DNA of 64,000 nucleotides from Pasteuria penetrans (GTDB lineage Bacteria; Bacillota; Bacilli; Thermoactinomycetales; Thermoactinomycetaceae): NCBI RefSeq assembly GCF_900538055.1, contig NZ_UZAC03000001.1, positions 1,860,001 to 1,924,000 of the forward strand, read 5' to 3'. Shown piece by piece: positions 18,638 to 31,371 of this stretch (position 1 is its first letter; each line of letters starts with the position of its first letter). The notes under the pieces were generated by a model. It saw only the letters and a program-made list of their open reading frames with translations, ran no database searches and was not told where the DNA came from. The position numbers and the translations under genes were made by a program.

Positions 18638-18950
18638 CCTAGCGTGGGAGGGTGGCTAAGGACAAAGGGGTACATTTTTATTGAAATAAAGTTTATATAG
18701 TATTTTATTAATAATTATATCTCATTCATGTTGCTTGTTTTTATATATATTCAATTTGAATTATATGTCAAGAATGTTGCTGATCCTGTGTTTATTGTCA
18801 GCGAATTTGGAGATCTACCTCTGTATTTATATTTAAAATAATTATATTATAATATAAATGTATGTTGAGGTCTTGGCCCTATATCCCCCTTTTTGGGGGG
18901 GCAATGGAAGGGGGCAACCGGGGTACACAAAATTTTTATAAATAAATGAA

Positions 18951-18980
18951 AATACCTGTCCCTGAAGGGGACAGGTATTC
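18951..18980 (-). terminator. Terminator of the aminotransferase gene (minus)
   Basis: GAATACCTGTCC and GGACAGGTATT form a stem; on the minus strand it is followed by TTTTCATTT. It lies about 80 nt after the stop of the aminotransferase gene. Confidence 0.8.
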
Positions 18981-19062
18981 AACGTTGTTGTTGTTGTTCC
19001 GAGGGTTGTAGAAAAATCAGAACGATCTTGAAAATTTGTTCCTGAGAAAAAGGATTCTAAAA

Positions 19063-20247
19063 TCAATGAACTGATAATTTCAGAGCATGTCGTAGGCGGG
19101 CCAGGGCTTTTTGCAACGAACGATCATCCAATGCATACGAGAGACGGAGATACCCGGGCTTACCGAAGGCCGTGCCAGGGACCGCAGCAATTTTTTCGGT
19201 AAAGAGTAATCGTTTTGCAAAATCGAAGTCATCTTCACCCGGGTGCAAACAAGATGCTACATTGAGAAAAACATAAAAAGCCCCATCCGGATGAAGAGAG
19301 GAAATATGAGGAAGATCTGTCAAGGATGCTTGTACACGTTGACAACGATCTGCCAGTATCTTTTTTGTCTTTACTACACTATCCTGGGGTCCGGTAAGGG
19401 CTGCCAGAGCGGCATATTGGGCAATCGAGGTAGGATTGGAAGTACTCTGGCTTGATAGGCGAACCATAGCCTGAATGACGTCCCTGTTACCGGCGGCAAA
19501 TCCAATTCGATAACCCGTCATTGCATATGTTTTGGAAACCCCATGAATCCAAATGGTTCGATCCGCTACTTCCCTATCCATATGCAGGGGGCTTGTATGT
19601 TTTACACCGCTGGCATGTATGAGTCTAGAATAAATTTCATCGGATATTATCCATATTCCATGTTTCAAACATATTTCTGTTAGGGCGGCCAGTCGTTTCT
19701 GAGGGTAAACAACACCCGTGGGATTGCCTGGCGTGTTGAGTACTAGGACCTTGGTGCGGGGGGTGATGCATTGTTGCAAATCATCGGGATCCAGTAGAAA
19801 ACGGTCCTCTATCTTAGTGGAGAGGATAATGGGTACACCGCCTGCTAGTTTGATTTGTTCTACATAGCTAACCCAATAGGGAGCTGGAACCACTACTTCG
19901 TCTCCCAGATCCAATAAAACCTGAAAGACATTGTATAATGCCTGCTTGGCACCCACCATAACCGCAATTTCATCGAAACTGTACTCTACTTGCCATCCCT
20001 GCTTCAAATCGGCCATAACAGCTTCTCGTAGGGGGAGAATACCAGCCGCAGACGTATAGGTGGTATGCCCCGTTGCTAGGGCTTGCTGCACAGCTTCTGC
20101 AACATGGGAGGGGGGGGACAGATCTAGCTCCCCGGCCCCCATGTTGATAACATCCTCCCCTCTCATACGCATTTCCTTGGCCTGTGCCGAAATGGCCAGG
20201 GTGGGCGACGGCATCAACTGTAAAGCCCGTTGTGATAATTGCACCAC
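19063..20247 (-). CDS. aspB: Aspartate-type aminotransferase (class I/II)
   Basis: This 394-aa pyridoxal-phosphate enzyme belongs to the AspB/PatA-type subgroup (fold type I). Visible sites are the N-terminal INMGAGELDL, YTSAAGILPLREA, the Asn of NTPGNPTG (171-178), ISDEIYS with the PLP-ring Asp, the Schiff-base Lys239 in HGVSKTYAMTGYRIG, and the C-terminal substrate Arg in YLRLSYA. The usual GEPDF motif is GELDL here. Length is normal. Aspartate is the likely amino donor, but specificity cannot be read from sequence. It lies 66 nt downstream of the FtsH-like gene on the same strand and may share its transcript. Confidence 0.9.
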   Translation of the reverse strand: MVQLSQRALQLMPSPTLAISAQAKEMRMRGEDVINMGAGELDLSPPSHVAEAVQQALATGHTTYTSAAGILPLREAVMADLKQGWQVEYSFDEIAVMVGAKQALYNVFQVLLDLGDEVVVPAPYWVSYVEQIKLAGGVPIILSTKIEDRFLLDPDDLQQCITPRTKVLVLNTPGNPTGVVYPQKRLAALTEICLKHGIWIISDEIYSRLIHASGVKHTSPLHMDREVADRTIWIHGVSKTYAMTGYRIGFAAGNRDVIQAMVRLSSQSTSNPTSIAQYAALAALTGPQDSVVKTKKILADRCQRVQASLTDLPHISSLHPDGAFYVFLNVASCLHPGEDDFDFAKRLLFTEKIAAVPGTAFGKPGYLRLSYALDDRSLQKALARLRHALKLSVH

Positions 20248-20313
20248 TCTCTATCACACTCCATCCATCCCTTTTGCAAAACAGATAAAAGCACAACCAA
20301 GGATCCACCCACC

Positions 20314-21837
20314 TCAGGAAGCTGTATATTTCAACAGGTGACGGCGAAAAGTTTTTCCATCTACACTTTCCTCCTGCAGCAAATGGGGTAGACAATGTTC
20401 TAAACAGGGCTGCATAGGAGCAAGTTTACGAGCAACGGTCATGGAGGTTTTTTCCAATATCCCCTGAACCTCGGTGTGCAGTTCTTCCTTGGTTACCAGA
20501 CTCGGATCCACGACACCCAACCCCGACCAGCCTGCCATGATAATCTCCCGTGCTATTTCACAGGCCTGCTCATAATCGCCCTTGGTACCCGTACTGGTTT
20601 GTCCAAATACCAATTCTTCCGCCCCGGGACCCGCCATAATAACCTCTAGATTTTCCCGTAACTTTTGCTCCGTTAATAGACAACAATCTTGTGAGGCCTG
20701 TTTCCGATGTACATATCCCAACGCACGATCCCTTGATTGCAGGGATATATGTGCAACCGACCCCGGCGAAATGGTTTCCGACATCAGAGCGTGCCCTAAC
20801 TCATGAACGGCTACACGGCGCTTTTCCTCTAGGGTTACTTTTCGATCTGTACGCTCACCCATCATCACTTTATCGAGAGCCATAGCAAAATGTTGCTGCT
20901 CAATATGTTCTGTCTCTCCCCGCATGGCATAAACAGCGGCTTCGTTCGCCAAACTCTCCAGCTGCGCCCCCGAAAAACCGAAGGTACCTCGTGCTAAAGA
21001 TGGTACATCTACCCCGGAATGAATGGGTTTGCCACGCATATGCAGTCGTAGGATCTCCTCGCGGGCCCTCTGATCTGGTAATTGAACAGCCACTTGACGA
21101 TCGAAACGGCCAGGGCGTAACAATGCCTCATCTAGAATCTCCCTGTAGTTCGTGGCGGCTACTATGAGAATTTTAGCATTTTGATCCCCTGTAACGCCAT
21201 CCATTTCCGTTAGCAATTGGTTAAGGGTTTGATCATACTCTCGACTTTCGCCACTGCTACGCTTACCACCTATGGCGTCAATCTCGTCAATGAAAATAAC
21301 CGCACCCCTGTTTTTCTTCCTGGCCAGTGACCTTGCTCTTTGAAAAAGCTGGCGCACTCGTCCGGCTCCAATGCCCGCATATTTCTCTACGAACTGGCTA
21401 CCACTCATGGATAGGAAGTAGGAGCGGGTTCTATGGGCCACCGCCCTGGCCAACATTGTTTTGCCCGTACCGGGGGGACCGGTGAGTAGGATACCTTTAA
21501 GTGGGCGGATACCATATTCCTCTAAAGAAGACTGTGGCGATAGAAATTCCACTGCTTCCTGTAGTTCTTGTTTAGCCCTCCTGTGACCCGCAATATCATC
21601 AAAGGAAACGGAGGGGATTTCTATATTCTTTGACCCCTCCACAATGTTCCCTATTTCCCGGGACCCAGAAGGTCCCGATTCCCTGGTGGAGGAAACCAAT
21701 AACAGCCAGATAACCCCAGCGCCAGCAATCACGAGGGGCCAGGAGGTATCCGTCCAAAAACCAACAAAGCCCAAAGTTGCGATCACCGCCCCGGCTATTA
21801 TACTACGGAATGCCATAATCAGCTCAATCAGGAACAT
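20314..21837 (-). CDS. Short FtsH-like AAA+ zinc metalloprotease
   Basis: The 507-aa protein joins an AAA+ ATPase to an M41 peptidase, as in FtsH. In order: two membrane helices (about 10-27 and 33-49) with only a few residues between them; Walker A GPPGTGKT (120-127); Walker B IFIDE (181-185); sensor Asn230; the second region of homology RPGRFDR (241-247); zinc motif HELGH (345-349); and GTKGDYEQA, which holds the third zinc ligand. FtsH normally has about 75 extracytoplasmic residues between its helices and HEAGH; both differ here. It is therefore likely a specialised paralogue rather than the housekeeping FtsH. Start ATG at 21837 with a GGGGTGGT purine stretch upstream. Confidence 0.9.
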   Translation of the reverse strand: MFLIELIMAFRSIIAGAVIATLGFVGFWTDTSWPLVIAGAGVIWLLLVSSTRESGPSGSREIGNIVEGSKNIEIPSVSFDDIAGHRRAKQELQEAVEFLSPQSSLEEYGIRPLKGILLTGPPGTGKTMLARAVAHRTRSYFLSMSGSQFVEKYAGIGAGRVRQLFQRARSLARKKNRGAVIFIDEIDAIGGKRSSGESREYDQTLNQLLTEMDGVTGDQNAKILIVAATNYREILDEALLRPGRFDRQVAVQLPDQRAREEILRLHMRGKPIHSGVDVPSLARGTFGFSGAQLESLANEAAVYAMRGETEHIEQQHFAMALDKVMMGERTDRKVTLEEKRRVAVHELGHALMSETISPGSVAHISLQSRDRALGYVHRKQASQDCCLLTEQKLRENLEVIMAGPGAEELVFGQTSTGTKGDYEQACEIAREIIMAGWSGLGVVDPSLVTKEELHTEVQGILEKTSMTVARKLAPMQPCLEHCLPHLLQEESVDGKTFRRHLLKYTAS

Positions 21838-21903
21838 ATTCTACCACCCCTTTCCACGGTTCCTGGCTTCCCCTACTGAGGGGGGGGGGGGTATCCACCC
21901 AAC

Positions 21904-22422
21904 CTAGTTATCGTGCTTTTTATACAAATGAATTTCACGATAGATGGAATGATTCCCATTGGGTTCTCGTAGGGCTACTAATAATTTGTCTCCCATCAAT
22001 CTTACTTCGCATCGAGATCCGAGATCATAGGCATACTGTTGGACGAGTTTGGGTAGATCGGCCCATTGATGTTGCTCTATAGCCCCATACAGGGGAAATT
22101 TTAGACTTTCCCACGCAGTTTGTAACGATCGGGTCGAATGAAGATCTAGCAACTGAATTCTAATTTTACGTTCTCTAGCTATCTCCTGAAGTCGGGATTC
22201 TAATGAAGGATAGTCGGACCATAGGGAGAACCCCGATCCCGTATATAATGATATCTTCAATTCCCGTGGGGATATACTCAAATCCTTAATTTGTAGATCG
22301 GGCATGTTATGGATTGTTTCTTGCACTGGTTGCCTTATGCTGGAATTCTGATGGAGGTAAAACCCCCCCACCAGGGAACCAAAAGTGAATAATGCGCTCA
22401 ATATCCAATTGGTTCTGTTCAC
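21904..22422 (-). CDS. Membrane-anchored protein, 172 aa, unknown
   Basis: GTG at 22422 follows GAGAGGGGG. One N-terminal hydrophobic helix (about 7-24, ILSALFTFGSLVGGFYL) is followed by a soluble domain of about 145 residues, likely outside the cytoplasm. No lipobox is seen. The gene lies 66 nt upstream of the FtsH-like protease on the same strand, so it may encode a substrate, adaptor or partner of that protease; this is inference from position. No family is recognised. Confidence 0.6.
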   Translation of the reverse strand: MNRTNWILSALFTFGSLVGGFYLHQNSSIRQPVQETIHNMPDLQIKDLSISPRELKISLYTGSGFSLWSDYPSLESRLQEIARERKIRIQLLDLHSTRSLQTAWESLKFPLYGAIEQHQWADLPKLVQQYAYDLGSRCEVRLMGDKLLVALREPNGNHSIYREIHLYKKHDN

Positions 22423-23220
22423 GGGGTTGTTCCCCCTCTCTTCTATGAATTAAATTTGGGCACCATACAGAGAATAAGGGTGCATTAGGGAATGGAACAA
22501 TCAATCCAATGGTTCGATGGAGAGAGAATCCGAGGGGTATGAGGGGAGATATGTGACAACCGCGTATTCAGAACCCTTTTATGATATTATGTTAAACAGT
22601 AACATAAAATTATATAATTTAAAAGGAGCGAAAGGAGGAAATTAAAACCTCATATCGTAAATATACAACGAAAATATCAATATACGATCAGGGAAACTTA
22701 AAGATATTGAAGGATCGACACATCGGTTTATAGGAATTTACAAGACCGTTCTCGACAATCGGTACTTATACTATTTCCCTCTATAAAGTGGGGATTGGCT
22801 TTTTTTACATGTCCCTTTCACTAGTGTACATTTATTGTTGAGATCAAAATCCAACGGTGCAATGGCGGAACGGGTTCTAGGCAGCATTCGAACGGGTGTA
22901 TGTGCATTCTCCCGGGGGGGTTTTTAGTTCTAATCTTCGTCCCTTCGCGGGAATATTACCCATATACAATATTTTATTTTATTAAAATATAAAAAAGTAT
23001 GTTGGGGTCCTGATCCTATTTCCCCCCTTTTTTATGTATTTACTAACTATTGATTCTATCCTGATTTTTCAAAAATGGTAACAAATTCTTGTCCTTTTTT
23101 ACTCATTCTTTGGTGGTTGCATTTCAAATTTGGGATGCAACCACTCCCGCCGGGCACAGTATACAGAAAATAGAGGTATTGCTAGTGTAGCGCTAGGTCC
23201 AAAAAAAGAGCGGAGGGGCG
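22423..23220. other. Intergenic region with decayed DNA
   Basis: No gene can be supported. It contains AT-rich stretches. Near 22910 ATTCTCCCGGGGGG resembles ATTCTCCCGGGGG just before the group II intron fragment at 54790, so part of this region may be a related insertion site or intron flank. Confidence 0.35.
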
Positions 23221-23640
23221 GAGATGAATAGGCTGATGATGGCAGAATGGCAAGACAATCTAAAAGAACAATCGGGAATCAAATGTGTGCAGGTTTCTCC
23301 CTCCCTGAGGTCAAATGAGTGGATATTCCAAAGCCTGAGAGCAAGCAAAAGACCACTCGGAATTCCTACCGTAGTATAGTTAAAATTGCTTAGAACGTCG
23401 TCAAGAATAGACGACCCTATTGGGAGCCCACTTTCCAAGCCCCGTCATACGGACACGAATGGAATAGACCGGGAAATTGTATGGCGTCTTTCATCCGTTT
23501 GTTTAGGGTTGTAAGAGCCCCACAATACCTAGTAGACAACAGACGGAGGAAATGGGCGAAACGAAAGTATAAGGGACTCGGAAGGGGATGGGGAAAAGCT
23601 AGCAGAGGGGGGTGTTTGCACATTGGCGTTCAGTCGGATG
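23221..23640 (+). pseudogene. Group II intron reverse transcriptase remnant
   Basis: Two pieces of a maturase are recognisable. RPLGIPTV (23350-23373) is the conserved block before the RT catalytic domain. In another frame, RRRKWAKRKYKGLGRGWGKA (23541-23600) matches the usual C-terminal maturase segment WAKRKYK. Stops and frame changes separate them, and the YADD active-site region is missing. The remnant lies directly upstream of domain V/VI-like RNA, the natural order in a bacterial group II intron. Confidence 0.65.
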
Positions 23641-23663
23641 AATCTTGATCTTATGGGTCATAA

Positions 23664-23738
23664 GGACCGTATGATGCGAGAGTAGTACATGTGTGGTTCT
23701 ATGAGGGGGTTAGCTGAGAGGGTAGGCCCTACTTGACT
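23664..23738 (+). mobile_element. Group II intron domains V and VI, degenerate
   Basis: GACCGTATGATGCGAGAG (23664-23681) followed by a pairing strand ending in TGTGGTTC (to 23699) has the form of domain V, whose consensus is GAGCCGTATGA-GCGAGAG-..CGTACGGTTC. The next hairpin, from GAGGGGGTTAGC to GGCCCTACTTGACT, has the form of domain VI and the 3' splice end. The catalytic triad region is altered (GGAC instead of GAGC), so splicing is unlikely. Confidence 0.6.
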
Positions 23739-23750
23739 GTTATTTGCTGA

Positions 23751-24125
23751 TTTCGTGCTGAATACTGGAATAAAGCAAGAATCCCTTTGGGAAATGCGCA
23801 CACCCGTTTGGATGTTGTCCCCTATGGGTATCTAGTGTACATTTTTTTGTAGCCATTCCTGATGATTTTGTGGGGTCCCCCATTGTTTCTTTGATCAGCT
23901 TTTCCACCCCTTATTCATCTTTTCCCTAGCTAGCCAATTCACATTCAAACCCCCTGAAGAAGTTTTTATCGTATCGTACAGGACTATATATACAATGATT
24001 TGGACAGCTTGCTCGATTGATATTCCTAATTTTTGCAACTATGGTAAACGCTCTAGAGGGTAGTTCCCCATTTTTTTCGCAAATAAGAGCTGGTGAAGCG
24101 ACACGGGTATTGCGGGGCATGAGTT
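23751..24125. other. Intergenic region, nothing recognised
   Basis: Short open frames are present on both strands, but none has a convincing start, ribosome-binding site or family motif. Confidence 0.4.
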
Positions 24126-24189
24126 CATATCCCCCTCTATACCCGTGAATTTTTATATTTTATGGATAAAGAGAAAAGAGGGGGATATG
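24126..24189. repeat. 13-bp perfect inverted repeat upstream of the collagen gene
   Basis: CATATCCCCCTCT (24126-24138) is the exact reverse complement of AGAGGGGGATATG (24177-24189), with a 38-nt AT-rich spacer. It lies about 220 nt before the collagen-like gene. No T-run follows, so a terminator is unlikely; a binding site or RNA hairpin is possible. Confidence 0.5.
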
Positions 24190-24371
24190 GGGAAAATAAC
24201 AGGAATTTTTTTCATTTTAGACAAATCAGGGTAGAATCAATAGTTAGTATAAATACATAAAAAAAGAAAAAAGGGTTAGAGTCCAAGCATTCTTATATTT
24301 TTTAATAAGATAAAAATATTTTACATATGAATCCATTAGGGAAGTTCCAAGATGGAGGAAAATCCCTCTGA

Positions 24372-28106
<3,735 letters not shown>

Positions 28107-28252
28107 TGATAGTAAATGATACGTAATTTTTGATAATTTATTTTAACATTTAATTAATTTTATATATAGGCTCCCTTGTTGTTCCGGGAATATACTTGTT
28201 CCCCTTCGTGTAATTTTAGTAATTTTTACAATTTATAGTCCGTAGTATACGC

Positions 28253-28285
28253 AAAATCCTCGGGGGCCCTCCCTGAGGATTTTAC
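28253..28285 (+). terminator. Terminator after the collagen-like gene
   Basis: AAAATCCTC (28253-28261) pairs with GAGGATTTT (28275-28283); the stem may be longer through the G/C-rich loop. A-rich and T-rich flanks make it potentially bidirectional. Confidence 0.65.
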
Positions 28286-28394
28286 AAAAGATATACCAAG
28301 CTATAACTATGATTCTCCTTGAATATGAATTACTATAATATATTTATTATTTTATGAATATAAAGGTTAGAAATCAATTCTTCTCCCTTTGATT

Positions 28395-28476
28395 GGGTAG
28401 CGTGGTGCATTTCATGGGTGTCCGGTCAGAGGTATGGATAGCATCCTGGCAGTGGTTATCTAGACACGCCCTACCC
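28395..28476 (+). ncRNA. Candidate structured RNA in a gene-free gap
   Basis: GGGTAGCGTG (28395-28404) can pair with CACG-CC-CTACCC (28465-28476), closing an 82-nt element. Inside it GGAT-AGC-ATCC can form a smaller hairpin. It lies in a 1.15-kb region without genes. It does not match a riboswitch or small RNA that I can name. The start and end of any transcript are unknown. Confidence 0.25.
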
Positions 28477-28499
28477 TTAGCTTTATGCTTACCATCATA

Positions 28500-29257
28500 C
28501 AATAACAACGTACTTACTTTGCTAACCAATATACATGATAGATATTATTGGTTATAAACATAGATACACTCGATTGAAAAATTCGAATAGGTTCCCGTAG
28601 ATTCAGGAGTTTTGCTGGAAACTTTGGATACCACACCCAGTATTGTCCGCTGGGGAGTCGATTAGAGTTATGGGATGGAAAGATCGGAGGGGAGGGTTTA
28701 TGGTGCTTGGATGATATTTTTTGGCTACGGGAAAATTATGATGCGAATCACCATATCGTAATCAGGGGGATATCCCCTTGATTTGGGGAAAATGATTCCC
28801 GGGATTTCCCGCCCTACTTCGCAATTTTCTTTGCGGGATAAAAATGGCTTGCGTACTGATTTTGGCAGGTGATAAAATAGACTCGATATCGTGTAGTGTG
28901 CGGTGGTGGTGCCCCCTTACGTAGTCCTGTGTGCGATCAGGGTTCATGAGGGAACAATTTTTCCGTTGCTAGCCAGGGAGTGGGCCGATGCCCACTCTTT
29001 GCTTTTCCTGGTATTTCCCTTGGGCGCCATGTTTATGGGTCACAGGGGGTATTGGGGTGCGTAATGAGTGGGGGAAGGCCTAGGAGAGTCGGTTGGGTTG
29101 CTCATACGGTTTCGAGTTGGATGCCTGGTGGGTATCCGTACTTTGGGCGGCGGATGGAAAGGGATTCCGATAGAAAATGAGGGATATGGACATGGGGTCA
29201 TGTCTTGTGAAATGTCACCAAATGTTGGGGACCGTGTTTCGTAAAAATTGAGGAGGA
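28500..29257. other. Gap before nusA; rimP not found
   Basis: In Bacillus rimP (ylxS) lies directly before nusA. No rimP-like frame is visible here. The region contains short G/C-rich inverted repeats (for example AGGGGGATATCCCCTT near 28765 and CGCAA-TTTTCT-TTGCG near 28818). A promoter of the downstream operon must lie here but could not be placed with confidence. GAGGAGG precedes the nusA start. Confidence 0.4.
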
Positions 29258-30535
29258 ATGGAACGGTTGAATGCAGAATTTATGGAAGCGTTACTCCAGT
29301 TAGAAAGGGAAAAGGGGATCAGCAAAGATGTACTGATCGATGCCATTGAGGCTGCCCTGATTTCGGGATACAAGCGTAATTTTCACTCTGCACAAAACGT
29401 CAGGGTGGATATCGATCGCAGAACGGGTAGGGTGCGTGTTTTGGCCTGCAAGGACGTTGTGGAGGAAGGTTCCCTGTGTGATCCCCAGTTGGAGATGACC
29501 CTGGAGCAGGCCCGGAAGACAGATGGTGACTTACAGTTGGGTGATACCGTGGAGGTTGAGGTTACTCCAGCTGATTTTGGTCGTATAGCGGCACAAACGG
29601 CCAAGCAAGTGGTTACCCAGCGGTTGCGGGAGGCGGAGCGTAGCCTCATTTATCAGGATTTTGCGGGGAGGGTTGATGATGTTGTCACCGGCGTGATCCA
29701 GCGCGTGGATCCCCGTTACTACTATACCGATTTGGGACGAATTGAAGCTCTCCTCCCCCATTCTGAGATGATACCTGGTGAACGGTTTCGCCACGGTGAG
29801 AGGGTAAAAGTTTTTGTAACTCGTGTGGAAAAGTCCACCAAGGGGCCACAAATATTCTTATCGCGTACCCATCCCGGACTTCTGCGGCGTTTATTCGAGC
29901 TAGAGGTTCCGGAGATTGCTGAGGGGTTGGTAACGGTTCGTTCGGTGGTACGTGAACCAGGGCATCGTTCCAAGGTGGCTGTACATTCCCTCTGTTCCGA
30001 TGTGGATCCCGTGGGTGCTTGTGTAGGACAGGGTGGGGCGCGTGTCCGAACTATTGTCAACGAACTACATGGAGAAAAGATTGACATTGTGCGTTGGTCG
30101 GAGGATTTGAATACCTGGATTTCCAATGCGTTGAGTCCGGCGGAGACGGTTTCCGTGGAGATTTCGGAGGGGGCCCGTACGGCCCGTGTTCTTGTTCCTG
30201 ATCACCAACTTTCCTTGGCTATTGGAAAAGAGGGGCAGAATGCCCGGTTGGCGGCCAAGTTGACCAACTGGAGAATCGACATCAAGGCCGAAAACAGTCC
30301 TGACACATCCGCAATTGTGGTGGATGTCCCCCGTGAGGGAGACGAGGGGCAGTCATCCGTGGCTTTTTCCTGTAGTAGCCATTCACCAGAGTCGTTGGAT
30401 GACGGGGGGGATGATTCCTTCCCTAGCGTGGGTTTGAAGGGGGACAAGTGGGATTCTTCCAATCATAAGCCCTCTCTAACACCCCCTGTGGCCTTTTCCC
30501 TCGCGTCACGTTCAAAGGGGAGGGGGGAGTCGTGA
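29258..30535 (+). CDS. nusA: Transcription termination/antitermination factor NusA
   Basis: NusA binds RNA polymerase and modulates pausing, termination and antitermination. The 425-aa sequence shows the N-terminal polymerase-binding domain (FMEALLQLEREKGISKDVLI), an S1 domain (about 130-205), a KH1 domain with GACVGQGGARVR and a KH2 domain with LAIGKEGQNARLA. The last ~65 residues are low-complexity Ser/Asp/Gly and vary in the family. The start ATG at 29258 follows GAGGAGG. It opens a long operon; its stop overlaps the ylxR start in GTGA. Confidence 0.96.
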   Translation: MERLNAEFMEALLQLEREKGISKDVLIDAIEAALISGYKRNFHSAQNVRVDIDRRTGRVRVLACKDVVEEGSLCDPQLEMTLEQARKTDGDLQLGDTVEVEVTPADFGRIAAQTAKQVVTQRLREAERSLIYQDFAGRVDDVVTGVIQRVDPRYYYTDLGRIEALLPHSEMIPGERFRHGERVKVFVTRVEKSTKGPQIFLSRTHPGLLRRLFELEVPEIAEGLVTVRSVVREPGHRSKVAVHSLCSDVDPVGACVGQGGARVRTIVNELHGEKIDIVRWSEDLNTWISNALSPAETVSVEISEGARTARVLVPDHQLSLAIGKEGQNARLAAKLTNWRIDIKAENSPDTSAIVVDVPREGDEGQSSVAFSCSSHSPESLDDGGDDSFPSVGLKGDKWDSSNHKPSLTPPVAFSLASRSKGRGES

Positions 30536-30801
30536 AATCTCCCCCCCAAAAAATAGGGTTGCGTTGCTGCGTGGCTACACGTGATTTTCTCACTAGGGGG
30601 GAGTTATTGCGGGTGGTGCGCACTCCGGCACGTAAGGTCTATTGGGATCCTACAGGAAAAGCACCGGGTCGTGGTGCCTACGTGTGCCCGACTTTGGATT
30701 GTATTGATCGTGCGGAGAAGCGGCGTGCCTTGGAAAGGGCTCTGCGTGTTTCGGTGCCCGCTGCGGTTTATGCTGAACTGCGTTCACAGGTGAAACAGTG
30801 A
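30532..30801 (+). CDS. ylxR: YlxR family RNA-binding protein (RnpM)
   Basis: An 89-aa member of the YlxR family, which binds RNA and in Bacillus modulates RNase P. Conserved parts are CCVATRDFLTRGELLRVVR, the DPTGKAPGRGAYVCP signature (about 39-53) and an ALERALRV helix. The start is GTG 30532, overlapping the nusA stop by 4 nt, which indicates translational coupling. The position between nusA and ylxQ is the conserved one. Confidence 0.93.
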   Translation: MKSPPQKIGLRCCVATRDFLTRGELLRVVRTPARKVYWDPTGKAPGRGAYVCPTLDCIDRAEKRRALERALRVSVPAAVYAELRSQVKQ

Positions 30802-30880
30802 TGGGGTCTGCGTCTTCTCCCCTGCGATCCTATCCACCATTCGGGGACCCCGTTTGTATGAAACGGGGGTCCGGTGTGTG

Positions 30881-31234
30881 ATGAGGAAAAGTGTTACTAT
30901 AGTAGGGGTGGGGGATAGGCTGTATCAATGGATTGGGCTGGTTAGGCGAGCGGGACAGTTGGTAGAGGGTTATGATGCTGTTTTACGGGTTCTTTCATCA
31001 TCGGGGACTCGGCAGCAAATTTACCTTGTGATTTTGGCAGGGGATGCGTCCCGTGGAAATGTGCAGCGGCTTGTTTCAGCTTGCGAGCGGCGGGGGATAT
31101 CTTGGTATTCATGGGGAAGTAAGGAAGCCCTAGGGAAGGCGGTTGGGGGTTCACCACGGTCTGTGATAGCTATTACGGATTCCGGTTTTGCGGTGGCCAT
31201 AGGTAAAATCATGGGTCCCTCTACAGGCTCGTGA
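30881..31234 (+). CDS. ylxQ: L7Ae/L30e family protein YlxQ
   Basis: A 117-aa L7Ae-type RNA-binding protein, ribosome-associated in relatives. Typical features are WIGLVRRAGQLVEGYDAVL, IYLVILAGDASRGNVQRL and the later VIAITDSGFAVAIGKIM. ATG 30881 is the most natural start; TTG 30854 would add nine residues. It lies 79 nt after ylxR. The gap contains GGACCCCGTTTGTATGAAACGGGGGTCC-like pairing, a hairpin that could influence translation. Confidence 0.85.
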   Translation: MRKSVTIVGVGDRLYQWIGLVRRAGQLVEGYDAVLRVLSSSGTRQQIYLVILAGDASRGNVQRLVSACERRGISWYSWGSKEALGKAVGGSPRSVIAITDSGFAVAIGKIMGPSTGS

Positions 31235-31371
31235 TGGGGGATAATTTTACACGAATTTTCTTGAATTCAAGTTACGTACGTTGTGGAAAAGGTTAAATTA
31301 TAGTTTAAAGATGTCTCCTTCCCAGTGTAGAGGATGGGGATTTGGATTTATATGGATCATTTGAGTAGTGA

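Noticed and set aside
28980-29180. Candidate rimP or small gene before nusA
   Set aside because: The translation is Gly/Arg-rich with no RimP features and no proper start.
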